This document shows positions 28,274 through 37,008 of a stretch of DNA of 64,000 bases, piece by piece. Both the position numbers and the translations under genes were made by a program. Every line of letters starts with the position of its first letter. Position 1 is the first letter of the stretch. Source of the stretch: Pseudomonadota bacterium (lineage in GTDB: Bacteria; Pseudomonadota; Alphaproteobacteria; Reyranellales; Reyranellaceae); assembly GCA_018240745.1 (NCBI GenBank), contig JAFEFF010000175.1, positions 1 through 64,000 of the forward strand, written 5' to 3'. The notes beneath the pieces are model-generated. The model was not told the origin of the DNA and did not search any database. It saw nothing but the letters and a program-made list of their open reading frames with translations.

Positions 28274-28701
28274 GCGAGGAAGGTCTCCAGCCTGTCGAGC
28301 GCCACGTTCCAGCCGCGGCCGTGATCGTCGCGCGCCTTCTCGTCGAAGAACTGCTCGTGGGTCAGGGTCAGCATGGTGCCTTCGATGATCGGGTTGAGCT
28401 CGATCGTGACCAGCGATTCACGCTCCGGCGTGGACTGCCACGCCCACGAGAAGGAGAGCTTGCGGTTGGGCACGACCTCCCGATAGAGGCCGCTCACGCT
28501 GTGATGCTCGTTCCTGGGATCCCAGAACTGGACGCGGAAGCGGCCGCCGACGCGCAGGTCGGTCTCGGCGACCGGCGGCTTGGGGCCTCCGGCGACGCCC
28601 CACCATTGCGTCATCTGCTCCGGCTTGGTCCACGCTTCGTAGACTTTCTCCGGCGCGGCTTTGAGGCGTCGCTTGAGGACGAGGGAGGGTTTGGTTGCCA
28701 T
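28270..28701 (-). CDS. SRPBCC/AHSA1-domain protein
   Basis: A 143-residue START-like (AHSA1) domain protein: LVLKRRLKAAPEKVYEAWTK, then MTQWWGVAG, then VGGRFRVQFWD, and the C-terminal helix GWNVALDRLETFLA. The fold makes a hydrophobic pocket for small ligands. Pairs of ArsR regulator plus AHSA1 protein are common in proteobacteria, the second acting in a poorly defined stress or detoxification role. The start at 28701 lies about 90 bases inside the upstream ArsR gene in another frame, so the two reading frames genuinely overlap. The stop overlaps the start of the transglutaminase-like gene. Confidence 0.88.
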   Translation of the reverse strand: MATKPSLVLKRRLKAAPEKVYEAWTKPEQMTQWWGVAGGPKPPVAETDLRVGGRFRVQFWDPRNEHHSVSGLYREVVPNRKLSFSWAWQSTPERESLVTIELNPIIEGTMLTLTHEQFFDEKARDDHGRGWNVALDRLETFLA

Positions 28702-29030
28702 CGGTCTTCCTCCAGGAATGCGGCAAGGCGATCGAGCTGCTCGGTCCAGTAGCGCTCGTAGCGGGCGAGCCATTCCATCGCTTGCTCCATGGGCGCCGGC
28801 GTGAGCTGGCAGGTGACCGTGCGGCCGGTCTTGGTGCGGCTGATCAGGCCCGCATCGGACAGCACGTCGAGATGCTTCATGATCGCCGGCAGTGATACCG
28901 GGAACGGCCTGGCGAGCTCGCTGACCGACAGGCTGTCCTCCTCGTCGAGCCGCGCCAGCAGGGCGCGCCGCGTCGGGTCGGCGAGGGCGGCAAAGGTGCG
29001 GTCGAGGACGGCGGGCTGATAGTTAACCAT
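28611..29030 (-). CDS. ArsR-family winged-helix regulator
   Basis: A 139-residue repressor-type protein: DRTFAALADPTRRALLARL, recognition helix VSLPAIMKHLDVL, wing KTGRTVTCQLTP, and an end-helix WLARYERYWTEQLDRLAAFL. No metal-binding ELCV motif is present, as is usual for regulators paired with AHSA1 proteins. The last ~30 residues (Ser/Arg/Lys-rich) overlap the SRPBCC gene. The ATG at 29030 lies inside a perfect inverted repeat, TTAACC-ctat-GGTTAA, so autoregulation is strongly suggested. It leads an operon of four genes. Confidence 0.9.
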   Translation of the reverse strand: MVNYQPAVLDRTFAALADPTRRALLARLDEEDSLSVSELARPFPVSLPAIMKHLDVLSDAGLISRTKTGRTVTCQLTPAPMEQAMEWLARYERYWTEQLDRLAAFLEEDRWQPNPPSSSSDASKPRRRKSTKRGPSRSR

Positions 29031-29038
29031 AGGGTTAA
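29023..29038. promoter_or_regulatory. Candidate ArsR operator overlapping the start codon
   Basis: A perfect inverted repeat TTAACC-N4-GGTTAA covers 29023-29038; the arsR ATG (29030-29028) is within it. ArsR-family regulators bind such short palindromes at promoters. An AT-rich TTTAATATT-like stretch continues upstream. Binding would block transcription or translation start; this is inferred. Confidence 0.6.
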
Positions 29039-29075
29039 ATATTGGCCCTGAGCCCGCCTTCGTCAACCCCCTCAC

Positions 29076-29127
29076 GCCCTCCCCACGTCTTCGGGGGAGG
29101 TGGCGCGGCAATCCGCGACGGAGGGAG
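29076..29127. repeat. Family-D palindrome, right-half copy
   Basis: GCCCTCCCC followed by CGTCTTCGGGGGAGGTGGCG and CGGCAATCCGCGACGGAGGG matches the right half of the copies at 22586-22714 and 29556-29689 with minor changes. The left half is absent. It lies between the arsR promoter and the DUF559 gene. Confidence 0.8.
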
Positions 29128-29195
29128 TCAAAAATACAACCAGAGATGGCCGAAACCGACGCAATTGCGCCACTTCATGAATCCACCCTCACGGC

Positions 29196-29546
29196 ATGAA
29201 CCGCTTCGCCCGCACCCTCCGCAAAAACCCGACCGACGCTGAAGCCCACCTTTGGAACCACCTCCGCGCCCGGCGCCTCAACGGCTACAAGTTCCGCCGC
29301 CAGCGACCGTTCGGCTCCTACGTCCTCGACTTCGTCTGCCTCGAGGCGCGTGTCGCCATCGAGCTCGACGGCAGCCAGCATGCCGAGCAGGCGTCATATG
29401 ACGACCATCGCGACGCATTCATCCGGTCATACGGGCTTCGTATCCTGCGGTTCTGGAACAACGACGTCCTGTCCAGGACAGACACCGTGCTGGAGACGAT
29501 CTGCGAAGCGCTTCGTCGGCCGGAGATGGACGGGCGGTACGACTGA
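29196..29546 (+). CDS. DUF559 endonuclease-like protein (Vsr-related fold)
   Basis: A 116-residue PD-(D/E)xK-type nuclease candidate: PTDAEAHLWNHLRARRLNGY, then KFRRQRPFGSYVLDFVCLEA, then VAIELDGSQH, then YGLRILRFWNNDV. The Asp in LDFVC and the Glu/Asp in IELDG form the expected catalytic core, related to the very-short-patch-repair fold. The biological role of DUF559 proteins is unknown; they are often scattered among genomes and near mobile DNA. Here the gene is flanked on both sides by family-D palindromes. No ribosome-binding site is obvious before the ATG. Confidence 0.85.
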   Translation: MNRFARTLRKNPTDAEAHLWNHLRARRLNGYKFRRQRPFGSYVLDFVCLEARVAIELDGSQHAEQASYDDHRDAFIRSYGLRILRFWNNDVLSRTDTVLETICEALRRPEMDGRYD

Positions 29547-29555
29547 GAGCCATGA

Positions 29556-29689
29556 CCCCCTCCGTCAGCGTAAGACGCTGACACCTCCCCCGAAGACGGG
29601 GGAGGGCGATGCAGTTTGGGCGGACTTTTCTCCCCAATGCCCTCCCCCGTCTTCGGGGGAGGTGGCGCGGCAATCCGCGACGGAGGGGG
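29556..29689. repeat. Composite palindrome, family D (full copy)
   Basis: Outer ends CCCCCTCCG (29556-29564) and CGGAGGGGG (29681-29689) bound inner arms with ACCTCCCCCGAAGACGGGGG and its reverse complement. The left half forms its own hairpin (GTCAGCGT-aag-ACGCTGAC) and the right half another (GCGCGG, CCGCG). It starts nine bases after the DUF559 stop. Confidence 0.92.
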
Positions 29690-29759
29690 AGAGCCGCAGA
29701 CAAGATGTCGATCATTCCAGACCATGATCTGCAATGAGCAACACCTGCTGGGCTGCCTT

Positions 29760-29815
29760 CCCCCTCCGTCAGCGTAAGACGCTGACACCTCCCCCCAAGA
29801 CGGGGGGGGCGATGA
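29760..29815. repeat. Family-D palindrome, left-half copy
   Basis: CCCCCTCCGTCAGCGTAAGA, continuing with CGCTGACACC, is identical to the left half of the copy at 29556-29689; the rest is slightly degenerate (CCCCCCAAGACGGGGGGGG). The right half is missing. It ends two bases before the stop of the DUF72 gene. Confidence 0.85.
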
Positions 29816-29817
29816 AG

Positions 29818-30555
29818 TCAAAGTCTCTCGATCAGCGCCATCGCCGCGGCGGGGTTGCGCACCTTGGCGCCGGAGATGAAGTAGATGAACACATCGCCCT
29901 TCTTGGCCCACGTCTTGGCCTTGTTGGCCCACTTGTCGAGGTCGGCGGGCTTGTAGCCGGTCTTCACCTTGTCCTCGGTGCCCATCAGGCGGGCGTAGGT
30001 GAAGTCCGCCGTCGGCTCGTCGATTTCGGGGAAGTCGGGGTCATGCGCGAAAATGATCGCGACATTGTGTTGGCGGCAGAGATCGTAGAAGCGCGGGTCC
30101 TTGAAGGTGTCGTTGCGCACCTCCAGCGCATGGCGCAGCGGCAGCTTGCCGACTTGCCTGGGCAACAGGGTCAGGAACGCTGCGATGTCCTGGGGGTCGA
30201 ACTTCTTGGTGCCCATGAATTGCCAGTTGATCGGCCCGAGCCGGTCGCCGAGCTCGACCAGCCCCTGGTTCACGAACCGCTCGACCGATTCCTTGGCCTC
30301 CGCCAGCACCCGTCGATTGGTGCAGAAACGCGACGCCTTCATCGAGAAGACGAAGCCGTCCGGCGTCTCGCTCTTCCACTTCGCCCAGCTCGCCGGCTTG
30401 AAGCTCGAATAATACGTGCCGTTGATTTCAATCGATGTGAGTTTGCGGCTGGCGTACTCGAGCTCACGCTTCTGTGTGAGCTCCTTCGGATAGAACACGC
30501 CGCGCCAGGGCTCGAAGGTCCAGCCGCCGATGCCGACATAGGTCTTGCCAGCCAT
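29818..30555 (-). CDS. DUF72 (YecE-like) TIM-barrel protein
   Basis: A 245-residue DUF72 protein: YVGIGGWTFEPWRGVFYP, then SIEINGTYYSSFKP, then PDGFVFSMKASRF, then LRHALEVRNDTF, all typical of the YecE family. The structure is a TIM barrel with a conserved, possibly nucleic-acid- or nucleotide-related active site, but the biochemical function is not established. I used ATG 30555 (MAGKTYVGIG); the upstream extension runs into the divergent efflux promoter. The 3' end is placed directly next to a family-D half palindrome. Confidence 0.9.
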   Translation of the reverse strand: MAGKTYVGIGGWTFEPWRGVFYPKELTQKRELEYASRKLTSIEINGTYYSSFKPASWAKWKSETPDGFVFSMKASRFCTNRRVLAEAKESVERFVNQGLVELGDRLGPINWQFMGTKKFDPQDIAAFLTLLPRQVGKLPLRHALEVRNDTFKDPRFYDLCRQHNVAIIFAHDPDFPEIDEPTADFTYARLMGTEDKVKTGYKPADLDKWANKAKTWAKKGDVFIYFISGAKVRNPAAAMALIERL

Positions 30556-30623
30556 ACTGCGCTCCCAATTGGTCTTGGATGTGTATACTCCAGCCAACGC
30601 TACAAGAACGAACGAGTACAAGG

Positions 30624-31763
30624 GTGGGCCTTCCGGGACGTCTGATCATGGCGCTGGCGCTGCTTGCCGGTACACCGGCGGTGGCGCAGATGCCGGGCGG
30701 GCCGCCGCCGGCGGTCGGCGTCGTCGCCGCCAGGCAGGAGGCGATCACCCGGTCGAGCGAGTACATCGCCCGTATCCAGGCGACCAACCGCGTCAACCTG
30801 GTGGCTCGCGTCGCGGCCTATCTCGACGAGGTGCTGTTCACCGACGGCGCCGAGGTGAGGAAGGGCCAGCTCCTGTACCGGCTGGAACAGGGGCCGTTTC
30901 AGGCCGACGTCCAGGCCCGGGAGGCCTCGATCGAGCAGTTCAAGGCGCAGTTGCGCAACGCCGAGATCGTGCTGCAACGCGCCCAGACGCTGCTGAAGAC
31001 TCCGGCCGGCCAGCAAGCGACGGTCGATACGGCGCTGGCTGCCCAGGATGCGCTGAAGGCGCAGATCCTGGGGGCCGAGGCGCAGCTGCAGCAGGCGAAG
31101 ATCAATCTCGGCTACACCGAGATACGCGCGCCGATCGACGGCAAGATCGGCCGTACCGCCATCACCGCCGGCAACTATGTCAATCCCGCGAGCGGCACCC
31201 TGGTGTCGATCGTCAGCCAGGACCCGATGTACATCGTCTTCCCGGTGTCGACGCGCAGCGTGATCGAGCTGCAGCAGCGCGCCGGAGGCAAGGCGGGTGC
31301 GCTGGTGATCCGGGTACGCCTGCCCGACGGAAGACTGTACGACCAGCCGGGCAAGCTCGACTTCATCGACAACTCGGTGACCGGCAACACCGACACGATG
31401 GTGCTCCGCGGCATCGTGCCGAACCCCAGGCGACTGCTGGTCGACGGCGAGCTGGTGCAGGCGATCCTGCAGGACGTCAAGCCGACCGAGGCGCTGGCGG
31501 TGCCGCGCGCTGCCGTGCTGGCCGACCAGCAGGGCGACTACGTGTTCGTGGTCGGCAAGGACAACAAGGTCGAGAAGCGCCCGGTCAAGCTCGGCCAGTC
31601 GACGCCGGCTCTCGCAGCCGTCACCAGTGGCCTCAGCGAAGGTGAGAACGTGGTGGTCGACGGCATTCAGCGTGTGCGGCCGGGCCTCACGGTCTCGCCC
31701 GGGCCTGCCGCGCAACAGGTCCAGCCGCCGGCCGGAACCATTCCGCAGGCGGCCAAGCCGTGA
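30624..31763 (+). CDS. RND efflux system periplasmic adaptor subunit
   Basis: A ~379-residue membrane-fusion protein of the AcrA/MexA type. It comprises a signal peptide ([13 protein letters not shown]), the split lipoyl domain ([20 protein letters not shown] and [20 protein letters not shown]), an alpha-helical hairpin ([18 protein letters not shown]), and beta-barrel and membrane-proximal domains ([20 protein letters not shown]). No lipobox Cys is present. GTG 30624 or ATG 30648 gives a normal signal; GTG 30579 is possible but lies in the divergent promoter. The GTG of the pump overlaps its stop. No outer-membrane channel gene is adjacent. Confidence 0.9.
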   Translation: MGLPGRLIMALALLAGTPAVAQMPGGPPPAVGVVAARQEAITRSSEYIARIQATNRVNLVARVAAYLDEVLFTDGAEVRKGQLLYRLEQGPFQADVQAREASIEQFKAQLRNAEIVLQRAQTLLKTPAGQQATVDTALAAQDALKAQILGAEAQLQQAKINLGYTEIRAPIDGKIGRTAITAGNYVNPASGTLVSIVSQDPMYIVFPVSTRSVIELQQRAGGKAGALVIRVRLPDGRLYDQPGKLDFIDNSVTGNTDTMVLRGIVPNPRRLLVDGELVQAILQDVKPTEALAVPRAAVLADQQGDYVFVVGKDNKVEKRPVKLGQSTPALAAVTSGLSEGENVVVDGIQRVRPGLTVSPGPAAQQVQPPAGTIPQAAKP

Positions 31764-34700
31764 TCTCCGCCGCCTTCATCCGGCGGCCGCGCTTGGCCGT
31801 CGTGATCGCGATCGTCATTACCATGGCCGGCGCGATCGCGATGCTGCGCATTCCCGTGGCGCAGTTTCCCGACATCGTGCCGCCGCGCGTGCAGGTCAGC
31901 GCGAACTATCCCGGTGCATCGGCCGCCGTGGTCGAGGCGGCGATCGCCCAGCCGCTCGAGGCGCAGATCGTCGGCGTCGACAAGATGATCTACATGAAGT
32001 CGACCAGCGGCAACGACGGCAGCTACAACCTCACCGTCTCGTTTGCGGTCGGCACCAATCCCGACACCGCCACGGTCAACGTCAACAACCGCGTGCAGAC
32101 GGCGCTCCCGCAGCTGCCGCAGGCGGTGCAGCTTCAGGGCCTGACGGTGATCAAGCGCTCGGCCGCGGTGCTGCAGTTCATGAACCTCTACAGCGAGACC
32201 GGCCAGCTCTCGCCGGTGCAGATCACCAGCTACGCCACCATCAACGTGCTCGACGAGCTTTCCCGCGTCACCGGCGTCGGCCAGGCTCTGCTGTTCGGCA
32301 AGCTCAACTACTCGATGCGCATCTGGTTCGACACCCGGCGGCTGACCAGCCTGAACCTGGCGCCGTCCGACGTGGTGCAGGCGATCCAGGCGCAGAACGT
32401 GCAGGCGCCGGTCGGCCGCATCGGCGCGCGGCCGGTCTCGGACGACCAGCAGTTCCAGCTCAACGTGCAGACGCAAGGGACTCTCACCACGCCCGAGCAG
32501 TTCAGCAACATCGTGCTGCGCGCCAATCCCGACGGCTCGTTGCTGCGCATCGGCGATGTCGCGCGGGTCGAGATGGGGGCGCAGAACTCCGATACCGAGA
32601 CGCGCATCAATGGCCGGCCGGCGGTTGGCGTGGCGCTCTACCTCGCGCCCGACGCCAATGCGGTGGCGACCGCTGCCGCCGTCGAGCGCACCCTGAACCG
32701 GCTGCGCGCCCGCTTCCCGGCCGACCTCAAGGCCTATGTCGTCTACGATTCCACGGTATTCGTGAACGACACCATCCACGAGGTGCTGAAGACGGTGTCC
32801 GAGGCCTTCGTCCTGGTGGTGATCGTCGTCTTCCTGTTCCTCGGCAGCGTGCGCGCCACCATCATCCCGGCGGTCGCGGTGCCGGTCAGCCTGATCGGCA
32901 CCTTCGCCTTCCTGCTGCTGGCCGGCTATTCGGCCAATACCGTCTCGCTGCTCGCGCTGGTGCTGGCGATCGGCATCGTGGTCGACGATGCGATCGTCGT
33001 GGTCGAGAACGTCGAGCGCGTGATGCAGGAGCATCCCGACATGGAGCCGCACGAGGCGACGCTGGAGGCGATGCGGCAGATCACCGGCCCGATCATCGCC
33101 ATCAGCCTGGTGCTGCTGTCGGTGTTCGTGCCGGTCGCCTTCATCCCCGGCATCTCGGGCCAGCTGTTCCGGCAGTTCGCGGTGACCATCAGCATCGCCA
33201 TGCTGATCTCGGCGCTCAATGCGCTGACGCTCTCGCCGGCGCTGTGCGCGATCTTCCTGCGCCACGAGATCCCGACGCGCGGCCCGATCTACCACGTGCT
33301 GCACGCCATCAACCTGGTGCGCGACGGCTACGCCCGCGTCGTGCAGCGGCTGATCCGGGTGGCGATCGTCTCGCTGCCGCTGGTCGCGCTGATCGGCGCC
33401 GGCATCTTCGGCCTGGCGCGCATCACGCCGACCAGCTTCCTGCCCGAGGAGGACCAGGGTGCGTTCTTCCTCAACGTCCAGTTGCCCGACGGCGCCTCGG
33501 TGGCGCGCACCAGCGAGACCATGCGCCAGGTCGAGGCGACGCTGAAGAAGATGCCGCAGGTGCAGGACGTGTTCGCGGTGATCGGCTTCTCGCTGCTCGA
33601 CGGCGCCAACGAGGCCAACACCGCCTTCGCGGTCGCCAAGCTGAAGCCGTTCGAGGATCGCCGCACCGCGGCCGATTCGGCGCAGGCGCTGATCCGGCGG
33701 ACCTTCGCCGAGGCCGCGCAGATCCGCACCGCCAACATCGTCGCCTTCAACCTGCCGCCGATCATCGGCCTCTCCACCAGCGGCGGCTTCGAGTACCAGC
33801 TCGAGGCGCTCGAGGGCCAGGATCCGGTGCGGCTGGGTGCCGTGATGGGCGGCGTGGTCGCCGCCGCCAACCAGGATCCGCGACTCGCGCGCGTGTTCTC
33901 GACCTTCACCGCGACCAACCCGTCGATCTACCTCGACATCGACCGCGACAAGGCGCAGGCACTCGGGCTTGCGATGAACGACGTCTTCACCGCGCTGCAG
34001 TCGACCCTGGGCGGCTTCTTCGTCAACAACTTCAACCTCTACGGCCGCACCTGGCAGGTCAACATCCAGGGCGAGGCGAACGACCGCCGCCGCATCGAGG
34101 ACATCTTCCAGATCCAGGTGCGCAACCGGCAGGGCGAGATGGTGCCGCTGCGCTCGATCGCCGAGCTGCGTTTCGTGCTCGGGCCGCAGGTGATCACCCG
34201 CTACAACAACTACCGCTCGATCACCATCAACGGCGCGCCGGCGCCGGGCCGCTCCTCGGGCGACGCGCTGGTCGCGATGAAGGAGGTGTCCGACAAGACC
34301 CTGCCGCCGGGTTTCGCCTTCGAATGGACCGGCACCGCCTTCCAGGAATACGAGGCGGCGGGGCAGACCGGGCCGATCCTCGCGCTGGCGGTGGTGTTCG
34401 CCTACCTGTTCCTGGTGGCGCTGTACGAGAGCTGGGTGATCCCGATGCCGGTGCTGCTCTCGGTCGCGGTCGGCGTGCTGGGCGCCTATGGCGGCATCCT
34501 GATCGCCAAGCTGACGCTCGACCTCTACGCCCAGATCGGCCTGGTGGTGCTGATCGCGCTCGCCGCCAAGAACGGCATCCTGATCGTCGAGTTCGCCAAG
34601 GAGCAGCGCGAGAAGGGGCTCGAGCTGTTCCATGCCGCCACGCTCGGCGCGCGCATGCGGTTCCGCTCGGTGATGATGACCTCGTTCTCCTTCATCCTCG

Positions 34701-34918
34701 GCCTGGTGCCGCTGGTGTGGGCGCACGGCGCGGCGCAGATCAGCCGGCGCGACATCGGCACCTCGGTGTTCGCCGGCATGCTGGTCGCCAGCACCGTCGG
34801 CATCTTCCTGATCCCGATGCTGTACGTGGTGTTCCAGCGCCTGCGCGAGTGGAAGCCGGGCCGGCTGCGCAACCGCGAGGTCTCCGGCCACTTCCCGAGG
34901 AAGCAGCGCGAGCACTGA
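31760..34918 (+). CDS. RND multidrug efflux permease (HAE1/AcrB type)
   Basis: A 1052-residue inner-membrane proton antiporter. The N-terminal helix ([20 protein letters not shown]) is followed by the porter domain ([17 protein letters not shown]), the transmembrane relay with [16 protein letters not shown], a second porter half, and the C-terminal [20 protein letters not shown], the AcrB-type signature. It exports drugs or hydrophobic compounds across both membranes with the adaptor encoded just upstream. It starts at GTG, overlapping the adaptor stop by four bases. Full length for the family. Which outer-membrane protein it uses is unknown. Confidence 0.95.
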   Translation: MISAAFIRRPRLAVVIAIVITMAGAIAMLRIPVAQFPDIVPPRVQVSANYPGASAAVVEAAIAQPLEAQIVGVDKMIYMKSTSGNDGSYNLTVSFAVGTNPDTATVNVNNRVQTALPQLPQAVQLQGLTVIKRSAAVLQFMNLYSETGQLSPVQITSYATINVLDELSRVTGVGQALLFGKLNYSMRIWFDTRRLTSLNLAPSDVVQAIQAQNVQAPVGRIGARPVSDDQQFQLNVQTQGTLTTPEQFSNIVLRANPDGSLLRIGDVARVEMGAQNSDTETRINGRPAVGVALYLAPDANAVATAAAVERTLNRLRARFPADLKAYVVYDSTVFVNDTIHEVLKTVSEAFVLVVIVVFLFLGSVRATIIPAVAVPVSLIGTFAFLLLAGYSANTVSLLALVLAIGIVVDDAIVVVENVERVMQEHPDMEPHEATLEAMRQITGPIIAISLVLLSVFVPVAFIPGISGQLFRQFAVTISIAMLISALNALTLSPALCAIFLRHEIPTRGPIYHVLHAINLVRDGYARVVQRLIRVAIVSLPLVALIGAGIFGLARITPTSFLPEEDQGAFFLNVQLPDGASVARTSETMRQVEATLKKMPQVQDVFAVIGFSLLDGANEANTAFAVAKLKPFEDRRTAADSAQALIRRTFAEAAQIRTANIVAFNLPPIIGLSTSGGFEYQLEALEGQDPVRLGAVMGGVVAAANQDPRLARVFSTFTATNPSIYLDIDRDKAQALGLAMNDVFTALQSTLGGFFVNNFNLYGRTWQVNIQGEANDRRRIEDIFQIQVRNRQGEMVPLRSIAELRFVLGPQVITRYNNYRSITINGAPAPGRSSGDALVAMKEVSDKTLPPGFAFEWTGTAFQEYEAAGQTGPILALAVVFAYLFLVALYESWVIPMPVLLSVAVGVLGAYGGILIAKLTLDLYAQIGLVVLIALAAKNGILIVEFAKEQREKGLELFHAATLGARMRFRSVMMTSFSFILGLVPLVWAHGAAQISRRDIGTSVFAGMLVASTVGIFLIPMLYVVFQRLREWKPGRLRNREVSGHFPRKQREH

Positions 34919-35014
34919 GCCGCCGCGGCGCGTTGCTTCCAGGTCGCCGGACAAGCGGACGTTCTCGGCTGATGCTACACTCGACCGCCGATTCGCGCGC
35001 ATCGGAGGCCAGGC

Positions 35015-35923
35015 ATGAGCATCCAGCAGGCTCTCGCTGGAGGGCGCGTCAGGCTCAGCCGGTACCGCCCGCCAGCCTGGCGCAGCCGGCTGCACGGATC
35101 CGAGTTCACCTGGGCAGTCGCGTTCATCGTCCCGTATGTCGGCGTGCTGCTGGCTTTCGCCGTCTTTCCGATCGCCTACGGGTTCTGGATGGCCAGCGAT
35201 CCGGCGCTGTACGTCACGCTGTTCTCGAGCGACGAGTATGTCGAGGCGCTGATCAGCACCGCGCTGTACGTCGGCATCGGCGCGAATGCCAGCGTGTTTC
35301 TCGCGCTCTTGTTGTCCGGCTTCTTCATGCGTCGCGGCTGGTGGATCAAGGCGCTCTTGGTTCTCTCGATGCTGCCATGGGTCCTGTCGGCGCAGACGTC
35401 GTTCATCTCCTTCCATTGGATGATGATCTACTGGGGCTTCCTGAACAGTCTGCTCGAGAAATTGCTCGGCATCGCCGGCCCGGATTGGCTCGGCCACTAC
35501 TGGCTCGCGCTTGGCGCCAACATCATCGCCTACACCTGGAAGACCATGCCGTTCTGGACCTTGATCTTCCTCGCCGGGCGCATGGCCATCCCGCAGGACC
35601 TCTACGACGCCGCCGCGGTCGACGGCGCCACCGGGCTGCGCCGTCTGGTCCATGTCGTGATCCCGCTGCTGGCGAACCTCTATTTCATAAGCACCTTGCT
35701 CGCGACGATCTGGATGCTCGGCGACTACAACACGCCCGACACGGTGTCGGGCGGCGCGCCGCTTGGAGCCACCGAGGTCCTGGCCACGGTAGGCGTCGAG
35801 TTCCTGCTCGACAACGGTCGCCCCGACCTCGGGGTGGCCGCCGTGATGGCGGCGCTGCCCGTGCTGATTCCGGCGGGAGTCCTGCTGATCCGCCGGCTCC
35901 AGACGAGGGAGGTGCAGCTATGA
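35015..35923 (+). CDS. Sugar-type ABC transporter permease (MalF/UgpA-like), copy 1
   Basis: A 302-residue inner-membrane permease with six helices, starting after GSEFTWAVAFIVPYVGVLLAF. The cytoplasmic EAA coupling loop is PQDLYDAAAVDGATGLRRLV. Typical of binding-protein-dependent importers for sugars, glycerol phosphate or related solutes. Its ATG-stop overlap with the next permease (ATGA at 35920-35923) shows a coupled pair. Closely related to the second permease at 38397-39314 (same GSEFTWA start and shared EAA loop), pointing to duplication. No ATPase gene is in the neighbourhood. Confidence 0.9.
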   Translation: MSIQQALAGGRVRLSRYRPPAWRSRLHGSEFTWAVAFIVPYVGVLLAFAVFPIAYGFWMASDPALYVTLFSSDEYVEALISTALYVGIGANASVFLALLLSGFFMRRGWWIKALLVLSMLPWVLSAQTSFISFHWMMIYWGFLNSLLEKLLGIAGPDWLGHYWLALGANIIAYTWKTMPFWTLIFLAGRMAIPQDLYDAAAVDGATGLRRLVHVVIPLLANLYFISTLLATIWMLGDYNTPDTVSGGAPLGATEVLATVGVEFLLDNGRPDLGVAAVMAALPVLIPAGVLLIRRLQTREVQL

Positions 35924-36801
35924 GCGTCGCGCTCTCCTCGCGGCGGCGCTCGATCCACCGGTGGCGTCGAAGGGCCGATGCGGTTGGCTCGGCCGTGCTT
36001 TCGGTTGCGCTGCTGGTCTGGTGGCTGCTGCCGATCTACAACATGCTGCTGATCGCCCTCGACCCCGAAGGCGAGACCGAATTCAAGGGCGATCTCTGGC
36101 CATCGGACCCGACGCTGAAGGCCTTCGCCGGGGTGTTCTTCGAAGGCTACTGGTATCTCAAGGATTTCTGGCTCCAGTTCGGCAACAGCTTCTTCATCGG
36201 CGCCATGACGATGGTGTTGACCGCGCTGATCGGTTCGCTCGGCAGCTTCGCGCTGGGCCGCATGTGGCGCGGCCGGGCCGGCGTGATCTCGACCGCGGCG
36301 CTGCTCCTGTACACCGTGCCGGTCTATTTCCTGGTCATCCCGTTCTACCTGCTGATGCACAAATACGGGCTGAACGACACCCTGTGGGCGGTCATCGCCG
36401 CGAACGTGACCTTTGCCGTCCCTTACGCGCTGCTGATTCTCCAATGGTACGGACGGCTGGTTCCGCTCGAGCTCGACGATGCCGCGCGGATCGACGGCGC
36501 AACGCCGGTCCAGGTCTACATGCGGATCTATCTGCCGCTCATGGCGCCGGCCCTGGCGGTGATCGGCATCCTGGCGTTTCTCACCGCCTGGAACGAATAT
36601 CTGTACCAATTCATCCTGCTCAGCTCCCCCGGCAACAAGACCGTGGCGATATCGCTCGCCACCTTCTTCGACAACGAATACACGCCCTGGAACTATCCGG
36701 CAGCCGCCTCGCTGATCTACGCGCTGCCCCCCATCGTCCTGTTCTTCGCGGTCCGCCGCTGCATCGCGGCGGGACTGGGATCGCGACGCTTCCGACAGTG
36801 A
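35920..36801 (+). CDS. Sugar-type ABC transporter permease (MalG/UgpE-like), copy 1
   Basis: A 293-residue partner permease. It shows WWLLPIYNMLLIALDPEG at the first helix, the coupling loop ELDDAARIDGATPVQVYMRI, and LTAWNEYLYQFILLSS, the hallmark of the MalG half. It pairs with the copy-1 MalF-like protein through the four-base overlap. A 207-base gap follows, holding a short palindrome CCAAC-gta-GTTGG (36882-36894) that could be an operator for the binding-protein gene. Paralogue of 39311-40234. Confidence 0.9.
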   Translation: MSVALSSRRRSIHRWRRRADAVGSAVLSVALLVWWLLPIYNMLLIALDPEGETEFKGDLWPSDPTLKAFAGVFFEGYWYLKDFWLQFGNSFFIGAMTMVLTALIGSLGSFALGRMWRGRAGVISTAALLLYTVPVYFLVIPFYLLMHKYGLNDTLWAVIAANVTFAVPYALLILQWYGRLVPLELDDAARIDGATPVQVYMRIYLPLMAPALAVIGILAFLTAWNEYLYQFILLSSPGNKTVAISLATFFDNEYTPWNYPAAASLIYALPPIVLFFAVRRCIAAGLGSRRFRQ

Positions 36802-37008
36802 GCCGCCTTCCCGGTCACCCGGAAAACACACAGTTTCGGGCGTTCCCCGGGGCCGGGAGGCATGCTACAGTTTCTTCAAGTCCAACGTAGTTGGTGTTGA
36901 GGCGGGCCCGTAGCGTCTGTCCTCCGAGCCTGGCTCATCAGTCGTCCAAAACCAAAAAAATAGCGTCAGCGTCACGTACGCGGTGCGAACAGGGAACAGG
37001 AGACGACC

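Noticed and set aside
29040..29820. Cluster of repeats considered as a CRISPR array
   Set aside because: Repeat units are palindromic halves of differing length without regular spacers, and no cas genes are present.
31667..35653. 1328-codon open frame on the minus strand
   Set aside because: It is the mirror of the RND pump and permease genes in high-GC DNA. Its translation is low-complexity (Arg/Asp/His/Gln-rich) with no domain, while the plus strand encodes full-length conserved proteins.
31627..35919. Plus-strand frame running unbroken from inside the adaptor gene to the second permease
   Set aside because: Only its last 882 bases (35920-36801) encode a recognisable protein. The rest is an out-of-frame reading of the adaptor, pump and first permease.
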